Shown one piece after another: positions 57,284-64,000 of a stretch of 64,000 nucleotides of DNA (positions are counted from its first letter, which is position 1; every line of letters begins with the position of its first letter). Made by a program: the position numbers and the translations under genes. This DNA comes from Burkholderia sp. OK233 (GTDB lineage Bacteria > Pseudomonadota > Gammaproteobacteria > Burkholderiales > Burkholderiaceae): contig NZ_OCSR01000002.1 of the NCBI RefSeq assembly GCF_900230185.1, positions 4,154,001 to 4,218,000 of the forward strand. The letters run 5' to 3'. Under the pieces are notes generated by a model. It ran no database searches and was not told the DNA's origin. It saw only the letters and a program-made list of their open reading frames with translations.

Positions 57284-57819
57284 CGCCCGCCGCGCGCCAT
57301 ACTCGAAAACACCCCATCGCGGCGGATCAAGCCATGAAACAGCGCCGCCGCGAGGTGTAACAGCACCGTGGCGAACAGCGCGAATGCGAGCCATGTATGC
57401 AGTGCGCGCAATAGCGCGAACAGCTCCGTGTTGTGCGGCGCGATCGGCGGTAAATGCAGGGGGCCGTATAGCGTGATCAGATATCCCCCCGCGGATAGCA
57501 TCCCCCAGCCGATCAACGGCATCGCGATCATCAGCGCATAGAAGATGAGATGCGATAGCCTGGCGGCGATACGCTGCGGCGCTGGCATGTCTGCCGGCAA
57601 TGGCGGACTGCCGCGCCGGATACGCACGCCGACGCGCAGTATCACCAACAGCAGCAGCGCTATCCCAAGCGGCTTGTGAATCGCGATTAGCGTGGTATGC
57701 GCCCGCGACACCGTCGCGACCATCCCCACACCGACAAACAGCATCGCGATGATCAGCGGCGCCATCGTCCAATGCAGGAGTCGCGCGAGCGGACTGAAAT
57801 GGGTACGCGGCTGTGTCAT
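57280..57819 (-). CDS. Cytochrome b561 family protein
   Basis: A 179-residue inner-membrane di-haem cytochrome b with four predicted helices. Haem-ligand His candidates are in FSPLARLLHWTMAP, IAIHKPLGIALLLLVI, LSHLIFYALMIAMPLIGW and FATVLLHLAAALFHGLIRRD. It shuttles electrons between the quinone pool and a periplasmic partner. ATGA overlap with the catalase-family gene upstream suggests that pair works together. Confidence 0.92.
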   Translation of the reverse strand: MTQPRTHFSPLARLLHWTMAPLIIAMLFVGVGMVATVSRAHTTLIAIHKPLGIALLLLVILRVGVRIRRGSPPLPADMPAPQRIAARLSHLIFYALMIAMPLIGWGMLSAGGYLITLYGPLHLPPIAPHNTELFALLRALHTWLAFALFATVLLHLAAALFHGLIRRDGVFSSMARGGR

Positions 57820-58907
57820 GAACGCTCTCCGTTCAACTTCGTTTGATGAACCTCGGGATGCAACGATTCTTCGCGCGTGCGGCGCTTGTACGACAGCGCA
57901 TACGCGGCCGAGCGCGCGGCGAGCAACGGATCGTTGGAAGGCCGGATACCGGCCGGCAAGATAGTCGGATCAAAATTAACATCGCGACAGGCACCGTCTT
58001 CCTGCGACGTCGTGTGATCGATCACCAGCGTGCCGGCATCGATATGCTGACGATCGTCGGGCCATTGCATCGTCGCGTCGTCGATAGGATCGCCGGGCTG
58101 CGCGACTGTCAGGATCAGATGCCAGCGCAACGGTCCATTTTGCAGTCGCTGATCGAGGTCGGCTTCGAGAAAATTCTTCTCTTCCTTTTGTGCATCGGTG
58201 ATCGGCGCATACGGCGTTTCAGGCACCATCGCCCAACGCACGGCGCGAGTATTGCCCGCACTGTCGGTAAACCGGAATGCGTTGATGCTGTAGTACGCAG
58301 CATTCGCCAGACTCGACGAGGGCGGATGCGCTTTCACCCATGCCTGAAACGGTTTGGTCTCCGGATTCGCGGCATAAAACGCTTTCAGCTTTGCGGGGTC
58401 CGGTTTGCCGGTCGCGGCATCGGGTTTCGCAGCGACCAGTTGCTGATAGAACTGCTCGGGCGTATGAACCGCGAATACAGGTGTCGAATTCATTCCTGTG
58501 CGCCACTGCTCGCCATTCTGCAATTGGAACAGCAACGCCATACTGCGTACCGGTGAACTCGTGTCGGGCGCGGATGGATTGCCGCCGGGAACCTCGAAGC
58601 GGCCTATGACCGGCGTGCGGCCGGGCGCGAATACTGCGGCATGCGAAAGCACCGAACCGTCGCCGCTACTGTCGAAATACCCCGCTACACACAAGCCCTT
58701 TGCATGGTTGCGGCGATAACCGGGATGCGGATGGCCGGCCACCGCTTCGAAAGTGTTGATGATACGCGGCGCGGTGAGCCGCGCGGGTGTCAGCCAGCCT
58801 GCCGTATAGGCGAAGCCGCCGGCAAGCACCGCGACGACCGCGCCAATCGCGGCGAGCCGGCATGGCACGCATGGAGACGCAGCGTTGGGAACGGATGGTT
58901 TTGTCAC
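57816..58907 (-). CDS. SrpA-type catalase-family haem peroxidase
   Basis: A 363-residue small catalase-family protein. An N-terminal membrane segment or signal lies at about 18-37 (LAAIGAVVAVLAGGFAYTAG). The distal His is likely His68 in HPGYRRNHAKGLCVAGYF; VRSMALLFQLQNGEQWRTGM and a C-terminal proximal-Tyr segment SAAYALSYKRR follow. Such mini-catalases act as exported peroxidases. The start is the GTG at 58905-58907, with AAGGAG 5 nt upstream; an earlier GTG at 58937 has no such site. A GGAATA...GTGTTTG ECF-type promoter lies about 40-65 bp upstream. Confidence 0.9.
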   Translation of the reverse strand: MTKPSVPNAASPCVPCRLAAIGAVVAVLAGGFAYTAGWLTPARLTAPRIINTFEAVAGHPHPGYRRNHAKGLCVAGYFDSSGDGSVLSHAAVFAPGRTPVIGRFEVPGGNPSAPDTSSPVRSMALLFQLQNGEQWRTGMNSTPVFAVHTPEQFYQQLVAAKPDAATGKPDPAKLKAFYAANPETKPFQAWVKAHPPSSSLANAAYYSINAFRFTDSAGNTRAVRWAMVPETPYAPITDAQKEEKNFLEADLDQRLQNGPLRWHLILTVAQPGDPIDDATMQWPDDRQHIDAGTLVIDHTTSQEDGACRDVNFDPTILPAGIRPSNDPLLAARSAAYALSYKRRTREESLHPEVHQTKLNGERS

Positions 58908-58944
58908 GACGACTCCTTGACTCTCGGATAGATGCACTCATCGG

Positions 58945-58971
58945 CAAACACCGAATTCGGCGATCTATTCC
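58945..58971 (-). promoter_or_regulatory. Putative ECF promoter of the catalase-cytochrome b561 genes
   Basis: On the minus strand GGAATA (58971-58966) is followed, 22 nt after its first base, by GTT inside GTGTTTG (58951-58945). It matches the elements at 59333-59358, 59395-59420 and 60223-60250. The start codon lies 38 nt downstream. Confidence 0.6.
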
Positions 58972-59021
58972 ATTCGACATCCGGCCCGTCCGTTCCGTGT
59001 GCGCGCCGGCTATCGATACGG

Positions 59022-59291
59022 TCAATTGGCGCTGCCTGCCGTTGCGGTGCCGCTCGCGGCGTGGCTCGCGGCGGCGGCCTTGGCGGCGAGTGCTTCCTTG
59101 TTGTGCGCGACCTGCTGTGCGAAAACGGGACTCACATCCGGATACGATGCATCAGTGACATAGTCAAGGCCGTTCTGCTGGGCTTCGATCAATTCCTGGT
59201 ACACCTGAGCACGTGTCTTGCCTTCTGCAAAAACGCTCGACGAAGCGGCGAGAACGACAAGAGACAATGCGGCAAAAGCGATCTTCTTCAT
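59022..59291 (-). CDS. DUF4148 small exported protein
   Basis: An 89-residue protein with a Sec signal (KKIAFAALSLVVLAASSSVFA) and the DUF4148 core TRAQVYQELIEAQQNGLDYV and YPDVSPVFAQQVA. The family is almost confined to Burkholderiales and its role is unknown. The C-terminal tail is Ala/Ser/Thr-rich. An ECF-type promoter lies just upstream, so it should belong to the same regulon as the catalase. Confidence 0.9.
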   Translation of the reverse strand: MKKIAFAALSLVVLAASSSVFAEGKTRAQVYQELIEAQQNGLDYVTDASYPDVSPVFAQQVAHNKEALAAKAAAASHAASGTATAGSAN

Positions 59292-59332
59292 GATGAACTC
59301 CAGAGAGTTTTGTGCGGGTTTGCATGAGGGAT

Positions 59333-59358
59333 AACCACGGGTTCGCGGCTTTTATTCC
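59333..59358 (-). promoter_or_regulatory. Putative ECF promoter of the DUF4148 gene
   Basis: On the minus strand GGAATAAA (59358-59351) with CGTGGTT ending at 59333. GTT is about 23 nt after the first G, as in the other three sites. Start codon about 40 nt downstream. It is back to back with the plus-strand site at 59395. Confidence 0.6.
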
Positions 59359-59394
59359 TGCCTTGGCGCTTCGTAAAAAACAAACTTCGGACGT

Positions 59395-59420
59395 GGAATA
59401 AACCCCCGCCTGCGTGTGTT
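59395..59420 (+). promoter_or_regulatory. Putative ECF promoter of the anti-sigma-like gene
   Basis: GGAATAAA (59395-59402) followed by GTGTGTT (59414-59420), GTT about 23 nt after the first G. The downstream ATG is at 59459, leaving a short leader. Confidence 0.6.
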
Positions 59421-59458
59421 CGCCACTCGATAGCTGAAATCCGACGAATGCCGACGCC

Positions 59459-60184
59459 ATGACCTCAACTGCCCCTCCCTCCGATTCGCCGCTTTCCGAA
59501 GCCGACATTCAGGCCTACGCCGATGGCACGCTGACGCCGGAACGCGCTGCGTTTCTGCAGGACTATCTGGGCAAAGATCCGGCGGAAGCGCGCCGCGTGG
59601 CGTTCTACGGCAGGCTCAACGCGCAGATGCAGCAGGCCTTCCAAACAACTGACGAACCCGTTTCGACCCGCGCCGAAGGACGGCGCGGCGTACTGGAGCG
59701 GCTGAAGGCCGCGAAGCGCCCGGGCAAGGTGGTGAACGCTCTCGGGGCGCTCGTTCTGACGCTGGTCGCCGCGAGCGGCTGGCTCGCCGCCACCCAGGTG
59801 TCGCGGCAGGCACTCAACAATGCGGCCGTGATGGCGTTGGCGGAAACCGCCGCCGCACAGTATTCCGCTGCGTCGCCGACGCGAACCGACGTGTCCGCGC
59901 CCAACCTCGCGGCGATCGGATTGCGGCTGGTGGATCAAAGGGTCCTATCGCTCGGTCCCTTCCAACGCGCCAGCGAATTCATCTATCTGAACGGCGACAA
60001 CCGTCCGGTCGTGCTGATGTCCACGCTGGCACTGCTGGCGCCGGCCCAGCCGCAGTGGGCCGCCCTGCGCATCGGCGAGATCAGGCTGCTGACCTGGACG
60101 GCGCAGCGGCAGCGCTTCGTAGTCGCCGGCGACGCCCGCACCCACGGCCTGATGCGTGCCGCCGACGTGATGACGACGCGGTAA
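59459..60184 (+). CDS. Anti-sigma-factor-like membrane protein
   Basis: A 241-residue protein. The N-terminal DIQAYADGTLTPERAAFLQD matches the DLHAYVDGTLSDERR start of the anti-sigma factor at 60844, so the two share a domain. One transmembrane segment lies at about residues 91-112 (VVNALGALVLTLVAASGWLA), and the C-terminal part is periplasmic. It may be a second anti-sigma factor or a sensor partner. It precedes the sigma gene by 144 bp and has its own ECF-type promoter. Confidence 0.78.
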   Translation: MTSTAPPSDSPLSEADIQAYADGTLTPERAAFLQDYLGKDPAEARRVAFYGRLNAQMQQAFQTTDEPVSTRAEGRRGVLERLKAAKRPGKVVNALGALVLTLVAASGWLAATQVSRQALNNAAVMALAETAAAQYSAASPTRTDVSAPNLAAIGLRLVDQRVLSLGPFQRASEFIYLNGDNRPVVLMSTLALLAPAQPQWAALRIGEIRLLTWTAQRQRFVVAGDARTHGLMRAADVMTTR

Positions 60185-60222
60185 GCCCTCTCCTGTTTTT
60201 TTCGCAACGCGACAAAAACAGC

Positions 60223-60250
60223 GGAATAAAATGTGTCCACGCGTGTTTGC
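60223..60250 (+). promoter_or_regulatory. Putative autoregulated ECF promoter of the sigma gene
   Basis: GGAATAAA (60223-60230) and GTGTTTGC (60243-60250). The GTGTTTGC part is identical to that of the catalase site and stands at the same distance from GGAATA. The sigma gene start is about 79 nt downstream. Confidence 0.6.
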
Positions 60251-60328
60251 ACCTCGAATGCGCGTGGTGGTTCAATCGACGGCCGCCTACCCGGCGCCTC
60301 ACGAGAAGCCCCACGATCGGGATGAAAA

Positions 60329-60847
60329 ATGGATGTCCGTGACGAGTTGATGGAGCATGTGCCGCGCTTGCGGCGCTATGCGCGAGCGCTGATCAACAAT
60401 CGCGATCTCGCCGACGATCTGGTGCAGGACACGCTCGAACGCGCGCTCGGCCGCACCGGCATGTTCCAGCCCGGCACCGACCTGCGTGCGTGGCTGTTCA
60501 CGATCATGCATAACGTGTTCGCCAATCAGGCGCGCAAGGCTTCGGCGCGAGCGGTTCACGTGGCGGTCGACGACGACAGCGTCCACGAAAGCGAATTTGC
60601 CGTGCCGTCCGATCAGACCCGTTCGCTGGAAATGCGCGACCTCGACTACGCGTTGCAGCGTCTGCCGATGGAACAGCGCGAAGTCGTGCTGCTGGTCGGT
60701 CTCGAGGAAATGAGCTACGCCGACGTGGCGCTGGCGCTGAACATTCCGATCGGCACGGTGATGTCGCGCCTTTCGCGTGGGCGCGAGCGGCTTCGGGCAT
60801 TGATGGCGGGCACGCAGCCCGGTGCAAAATTACAGGTGGTGCGATGA
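60329..60847 (+). CDS. ECF-type RNA polymerase sigma factor
   Basis: A 172-residue ECF sigma factor. Region 2: LRRYARALINNRDLADDLVQ, DTLERALGR and DLRAWLFTIMHNVFANQARK. Region 4: LQRLPMEQREVVLLVGLEEM and DVALALNIPIGTVMSRLSRG. It is followed by an anti-sigma gene overlapping as ATGA. I recall SrpA-like catalase and cytochrome b561 genes as conserved neighbours of one ECF group; the gene content here agrees. It probably recognises the four GGAATA...GTT sites around it, including its own. Confidence 0.93.
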   Translation: MDVRDELMEHVPRLRRYARALINNRDLADDLVQDTLERALGRTGMFQPGTDLRAWLFTIMHNVFANQARKASARAVHVAVDDDSVHESEFAVPSDQTRSLEMRDLDYALQRLPMEQREVVLLVGLEEMSYADVALALNIPIGTVMSRLSRGRERLRALMAGTQPGAKLQVVR

Positions 60848-61671
60848 GCGACCAACACACGCCGATCGGCGAACAAGACCTGCACGCGTACGTGGACGGC
60901 ACGCTGTCCGACGAACGGCGCGTCAAGGTGGAGCGCGCGCTCGAACAGAACCCCGAGTTGGCCACACGCGTCAGCGACTATTTCTCGCTGAACAACATGT
61001 TTCATGAGCGCTATGACCGCGTGTTGAGCGAGCCCGTGCCCAAACGTCTGCAAACGCCCCCCGCCAGTGGGCGCCGCTGGCGCATTGCCGCCAACTGGCC
61101 GCAGTTTGCCGGAATGGCCGCGGCGCTGGTGTTGGGCGTGGGCATCGGCGTGGGCACGCATATGGGACAGGACGTCGTGGCGCCGGTCGCCGGTCACTCG
61201 GACACACGCCCGGTCAGCGCGGACAGTTCGGAAATGTTTGCGCGGCAAGCCGCGGTGGCGCATGTGGTCTATATGCCCGCCGTCGACCGTCCAGCCGAAA
61301 TGACCGCGGATCACGAACAGGATTTCGTGCAATGGCTGTCCAACCGGCTCGGCACCAATGTGCATCCGCCGATGCTCTCGAAGAGCGGTTTCAATCTGTC
61401 GGGCGGCCGCCTGTTGCCGGGCGCCGATGGACCGACCGCGCAGTTCATGTATCGCGGGCCGAATGGCGAACGCGTGACGCTGTGCATTTCGCACCGTCAG
61501 GTGAACTCGAATACTACCGCGTTCAAGCTGTATCAGGACGGCCCGGTGAACGTGTTCTACTGGGTGGACGGCGACTTTGGCTATGCGGTGTCAGGCGGGA
61601 TCGATCGCACGGTGCTGCTGCAACTGTCGCATGACGTGTACTCGCAGTTGACGGGCGCCGCCCCGGGTTGA
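60844..61671 (+). CDS. Anti-sigma factor
   Basis: A 275-residue membrane protein. The N-terminal domain DLHAYVDGTLSDERRVKVER should bind the sigma factor; a transmembrane segment lies at about residues 90-107 (FAGMAAALVLGVGIGVGT). The periplasmic part includes WLSNRLGTNVHPPMLSKSG, RLLPGADGPTAQFMYRGPNG and FYWVDGDFGYAVSGGIDR, as in transmembrane transcription regulators of the FecR/RsiW-like group. No HxxxCxxC zinc motif is present. Translationally coupled to the sigma gene. Confidence 0.88.
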   Translation: MSDQHTPIGEQDLHAYVDGTLSDERRVKVERALEQNPELATRVSDYFSLNNMFHERYDRVLSEPVPKRLQTPPASGRRWRIAANWPQFAGMAAALVLGVGIGVGTHMGQDVVAPVAGHSDTRPVSADSSEMFARQAAVAHVVYMPAVDRPAEMTADHEQDFVQWLSNRLGTNVHPPMLSKSGFNLSGGRLLPGADGPTAQFMYRGPNGERVTLCISHRQVNSNTTAFKLYQDGPVNVFYWVDGDFGYAVSGGIDRTVLLQLSHDVYSQLTGAAPG

Positions 61672-61697
61672 GACGCTGCCACGTCGCGATAGCGGGT

Positions 61698-62759
61698 TCA
61701 GTTTGCCGAACCGCTGCCGCGATCGAGCGACGCCGCGCGCATCGCGTCGCTCGGATTGGCGAAGAACTGCTGGCGCAACTGCGCAATCTGCGCGTTGCGT
61801 TGCTGAGGCGGCAAATCCTGTTTGTCGATCTGCGCGCGCTGGCTTGAATAGTCCGCGTAGCGGGCTTTCCAGGCGTCGTCAGCCTGCTGCATCTGCACGA
61901 CGCGTTGGGCCGCTTCAGGCCCAAGTGTCTGCGTGATCTGCGCACGCATCGTATCGAGCGAACCGCCCTGCTTCTGCGCCTGACTGATCGCGTCGAGTGC
62001 GGCCTGCTGCTGGCGTAACCGCACTTGGGCCGCGCGTGTTTCCGGCGGCAGTGCCGCGTCCAGTGCGGCGAGACGCGCCGCTTTTTGCGCGGCGCTCAAC
62101 GTGCCATCCGACTCGATGCGCAGACGCGCCAGATCCGTATGTTGCTGCTGCGATTCAGAGCCGAAGAACGGCTCATTCCATTCGCCCATCAAGCGGGTGC
62201 CTAAAGCATCGCGCTGGTCGAGCGAGAGTTGCAACGCGTCGAGGTCCAGCTTTGCGCCGCTCTGGCTTTGAATTGGCGAAGTTTGTGGCAACTGGTCGAG
62301 CGCCGTGCGATAAGCGTTGTAGCGCTGCCAGACGGTCACCGCTTCGTCGGCGGCCGGTGTGCCGTCGAGTTGCGCGGCGATCTGGCGACGCACCAACGCA
62401 TCGAGCGTCGCAGCGGAGACTTCGTTTTGCGCCGTCAGGAAGTAATCGAAGAAATCGCGGACCGCACGCATGCGCGCGAGGTGGCCGCGACCATCGGTTG
62501 GCAGATGCGGTGGCGACGAACCGTCGAGCGAAGCGGGCAATGCGCCGGCCGACGACGTGCCGGCCACCATGTCCCTGGCCGAAGCAAGCGCGGGTTGCGC
62601 AGAACTCGCTGCATTCACCGCATGCAGTGCTGACGCATCATCGTGCGCGTGCAGCGGACGGTTCAGCCACAACGCCGCGCCCGCCGATACCGCACCCACT
62701 GCCACGAAAACCAGCCACTGACTGCGCGCGCTGCCCCGCTGCCGATCCAATCGCCGCAT
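61698..62759 (-). CDS. Lipase-specific foldase (steric chaperone)
   Basis: A 353-residue membrane-anchored foldase. The anchor lies at about 15-32 (WLVFVAVGAVSAGAALWL), followed by an Ala/Pro-rich linker and then the essential family motif RDFFDYFLTAQNE at about 101-113. The rest is Gln/Ala/Arg-rich helical repeats that clasp the lipase. It folds the secreted lipase in the periplasm before type II export. The gene follows the lipase by 3 bp, the normal lipA-foldase order in Burkholderia and Pseudomonas. Confidence 0.93.
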   Translation of the reverse strand: MRRLDRQRGSARSQWLVFVAVGAVSAGAALWLNRPLHAHDDASALHAVNAASSAQPALASARDMVAGTSSAGALPASLDGSSPPHLPTDGRGHLARMRAVRDFFDYFLTAQNEVSAATLDALVRRQIAAQLDGTPAADEAVTVWQRYNAYRTALDQLPQTSPIQSQSGAKLDLDALQLSLDQRDALGTRLMGEWNEPFFGSESQQQHTDLARLRIESDGTLSAAQKAARLAALDAALPPETRAAQVRLRQQQAALDAISQAQKQGGSLDTMRAQITQTLGPEAAQRVVQMQQADDAWKARYADYSSQRAQIDKQDLPPQQRNAQIAQLRQQFFANPSDAMRAASLDRGSGSAN

Positions 62760-62762
62760 CCG

Positions 62763-63857
62763 TTACACGCCTTGCGTCTTCAAGCGATTTGCCTGCGTGC
62801 GAATCACTGCCACCGGGTCGGCCGCATTCGCGCCGCGCACGCCGAGCAACTGGTTGATCTCGTCGAGATGGTTCCATTTATAGCTAGTGCCGAGCACCTT
62901 GCCGTAGAGCGCGCTGCACACCGAGACGAGTCCATCGTTCTGCCCCGACTGGCGGCTCAGCATGATCGCGCCGGTGCCGTACAGGACGAGTGTCGATGGA
63001 TCAAGGAGGTTGGCGGAATCGATTGGCGCGACGCTGGTGTCGGTGGCGCCGGGGATGCCCAGCACGGACGTCGGCTGAATCGCACTGCCCGCCCACGAGT
63101 ACAACAGATGCGTGTTGCCGTTGACGGTTTCAGTCGCGGCGCCCGTTTGGCACGAGCCGGGCGCACCGAGGCCGGCGCTCGGATAGCGCACGTTGTAGGC
63201 CGCGGCGTTAGCCGTGGTCAGCGTTTGCAGCGCGGCTACCGCATTCTGATTCGTGTTGTGATTACTGCTCGTCAGGATGCCGAATATATTCGCAAAGGCG
63301 CCGATGATCGGTGTCGAAAGACCGGTCGGGTCTTTTTGTAACGCGTCCTGCACGAAGTCGGCGAACTCCGAGCCGCGATGCGGCGTACCGATCGTGGTGA
63401 CCGAAGCGACGAGTTCCGGCGCTACTGCCGCAACATAGCGCGAGGTCAAACCGCCCTGGCTGTGGCCGATCAGATTCACCTTCTGCGCGCCGGTCGCGGC
63501 CAGCACCTGCTTCACGTAGGCGAGTAGTTGTTCACCGCGCCCGTTCGGACCGTCATCGCTCTGAAAGCCCGACAGGTTCGCCACATACACGCTTGCGCCG
63601 TGCTGCTGGAGGTCGGACTGAATGCCGTACCAGTAGTCGAGCACGCCGAGATATTTGTCGGTCCCGGTGAGGCCATGGACGAGGATGATCGGATAGCGGG
63701 TCGCCGCATATTCGTCGGCGCTGGTGGTCGACGTCGCGGCGACTGCGCGATCGATGGCAACCGGTGAGGCGATTGTGAGAAGCACAGCGAGCGGCGCATT
63801 GGCGACAGCGGCTGCGATCGCCCAGGCGACGATGCGAGAACCCTTCGATTTCGACAT
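62763..63857 (-). CDS. Secreted triacylglycerol lipase (family I.2)
   Basis: A 364-residue lipase of the Burkholderia cepacia type. The signal peptide runs to about residue 40-44. Catalytic residues fit the cepacia lipase exactly: Ser133 in IGHSQGGLTSRYVAA, Asp about 308 in SGQNDGLVSVC and His about 330 in YKWNHLDEINQL. The oxyanion region is YPIILVHGLTGTDKY. Cys in GAPGSCQTG and VSVCSALY can form the family disulfide. It hydrolyses long-chain triglycerides outside the cell. The ATG at 63857 gives the normal precursor length; the frame is open to 63932. Confidence 0.95.
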   Translation of the reverse strand: MSKSKGSRIVAWAIAAAVANAPLAVLLTIASPVAIDRAVAATSTTSADEYAATRYPIILVHGLTGTDKYLGVLDYWYGIQSDLQQHGASVYVANLSGFQSDDGPNGRGEQLLAYVKQVLAATGAQKVNLIGHSQGGLTSRYVAAVAPELVASVTTIGTPHRGSEFADFVQDALQKDPTGLSTPIIGAFANIFGILTSSNHNTNQNAVAALQTLTTANAAAYNVRYPSAGLGAPGSCQTGAATETVNGNTHLLYSWAGSAIQPTSVLGIPGATDTSVAPIDSANLLDPSTLVLYGTGAIMLSRQSGQNDGLVSVCSALYGKVLGTSYKWNHLDEINQLLGVRGANAADPVAVIRTQANRLKTQGV

Positions 63858-64000
63858 GTGACGGCCTCCGGTTGCGAAGTCCGCGTATTTAGCTATACAA
63901 ATCGAGTGAGGGCAATAGAGCGGGCACTCCAAACCGCTTATGCTGCAGTGCGTTTTTAAGGTTTATCGCCGCGTTGCGATGCGACGGGCATGGAAGGCAT

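Overview
The window looks like part of a Burkholderiaceae genome, most likely Paraburkholderia or Burkholderia. The grounds are high GC, an rrn operon with tRNA-Ile and tRNA-Ala in the spacer, a DUF4148 protein, a Burkholderia-type lipase with its foldase, and many ATGA-coupled genes. The genus is inferred from the look of the proteins, not from a database search.

Layout. 1-4.9 kb: tail of a BON-domain gene facing a five-gene minus-strand operon (ECF sigma factor, anti-sigma factor, periplasmic CpxP-like protein, DUF1800, DUF1501), with a YXWGXW-repeat secreted protein upstream. 5.3-8.7 kb: a phosphoesterase lipoprotein and a membrane-anchored di-haem cytochrome c peroxidase separated by a strong hairpin. 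8.8-12 kb: HAD phosphatase, AhpD-like protein, a small Cys/Pro-rich peptide with a double-glycine leader-like N-terminus, and a cysteinyl-tRNA synthetase paralogue with an altered HIGH motif. 12.2-18.1 kb: cyoABCD quinol oxidase and a lone nuoM-like gene. 18.1-23.4 kb: a palindrome-rich spacer, then an Att-type ABC exporter (ATPase, fused double permease, lipocalin-like AttH). 23.4-29.1 kb: a complete rrn operon on the minus strand (16S, tRNA-Ile, tRNA-Ala, 23S, 5S) with a recognisable promoter. 29.3-30.8 kb: an intergenic repeat and a complete IS5-type element with CTAA duplications. 30.8-31.8 kb: a YcgR/PilZ-like protein.

31.8-43.3 kb is a cobalamin island. On the minus strand lie cobW, cobN and chelatase ChlI-like and VWA (ChlD-like) subunits. 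On the plus strand lie a cobA-cobE fusion, cobO, cobB and bluB. Each arm has its own cobalamin riboswitch and the two are divergent from one spacer, so both arms should be repressed together by B12.

43.3-48.7 kb: a signalling operon (OmpR-type regulator, LysM-FecR protein, CHASE2 histidine kinase, DUF4136 lipoprotein). 49.3-54.6 kb: SWIM-SNF2 helicase, DeoR-family regulator and an mqsRA toxin-antitoxin pair with its operator. 54.8-57.3 kb: a dimethylglycine/sarcosine dehydrogenase-like enzyme. 57.3-61.7 kb: an ECF-sigma cluster (cytochrome b561, SrpA-type catalase, DUF4148 protein, two anti-sigma-like proteins, sigma factor) in which four upstream regions carry the same GGAATA...GTT promoter-like motif. 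61.7-63.9 kb: lipase foldase and secreted lipase.

The observations most worth following are the shared ECF promoter motif, the Cys-rich peptide, the divergent riboswitches with the cobA-cobE fusion, the orphan nuoM, the CHASE2/FecR-LysM operon and the nested palindrome at 18.25 kb. No CRISPR array or prophage was seen.
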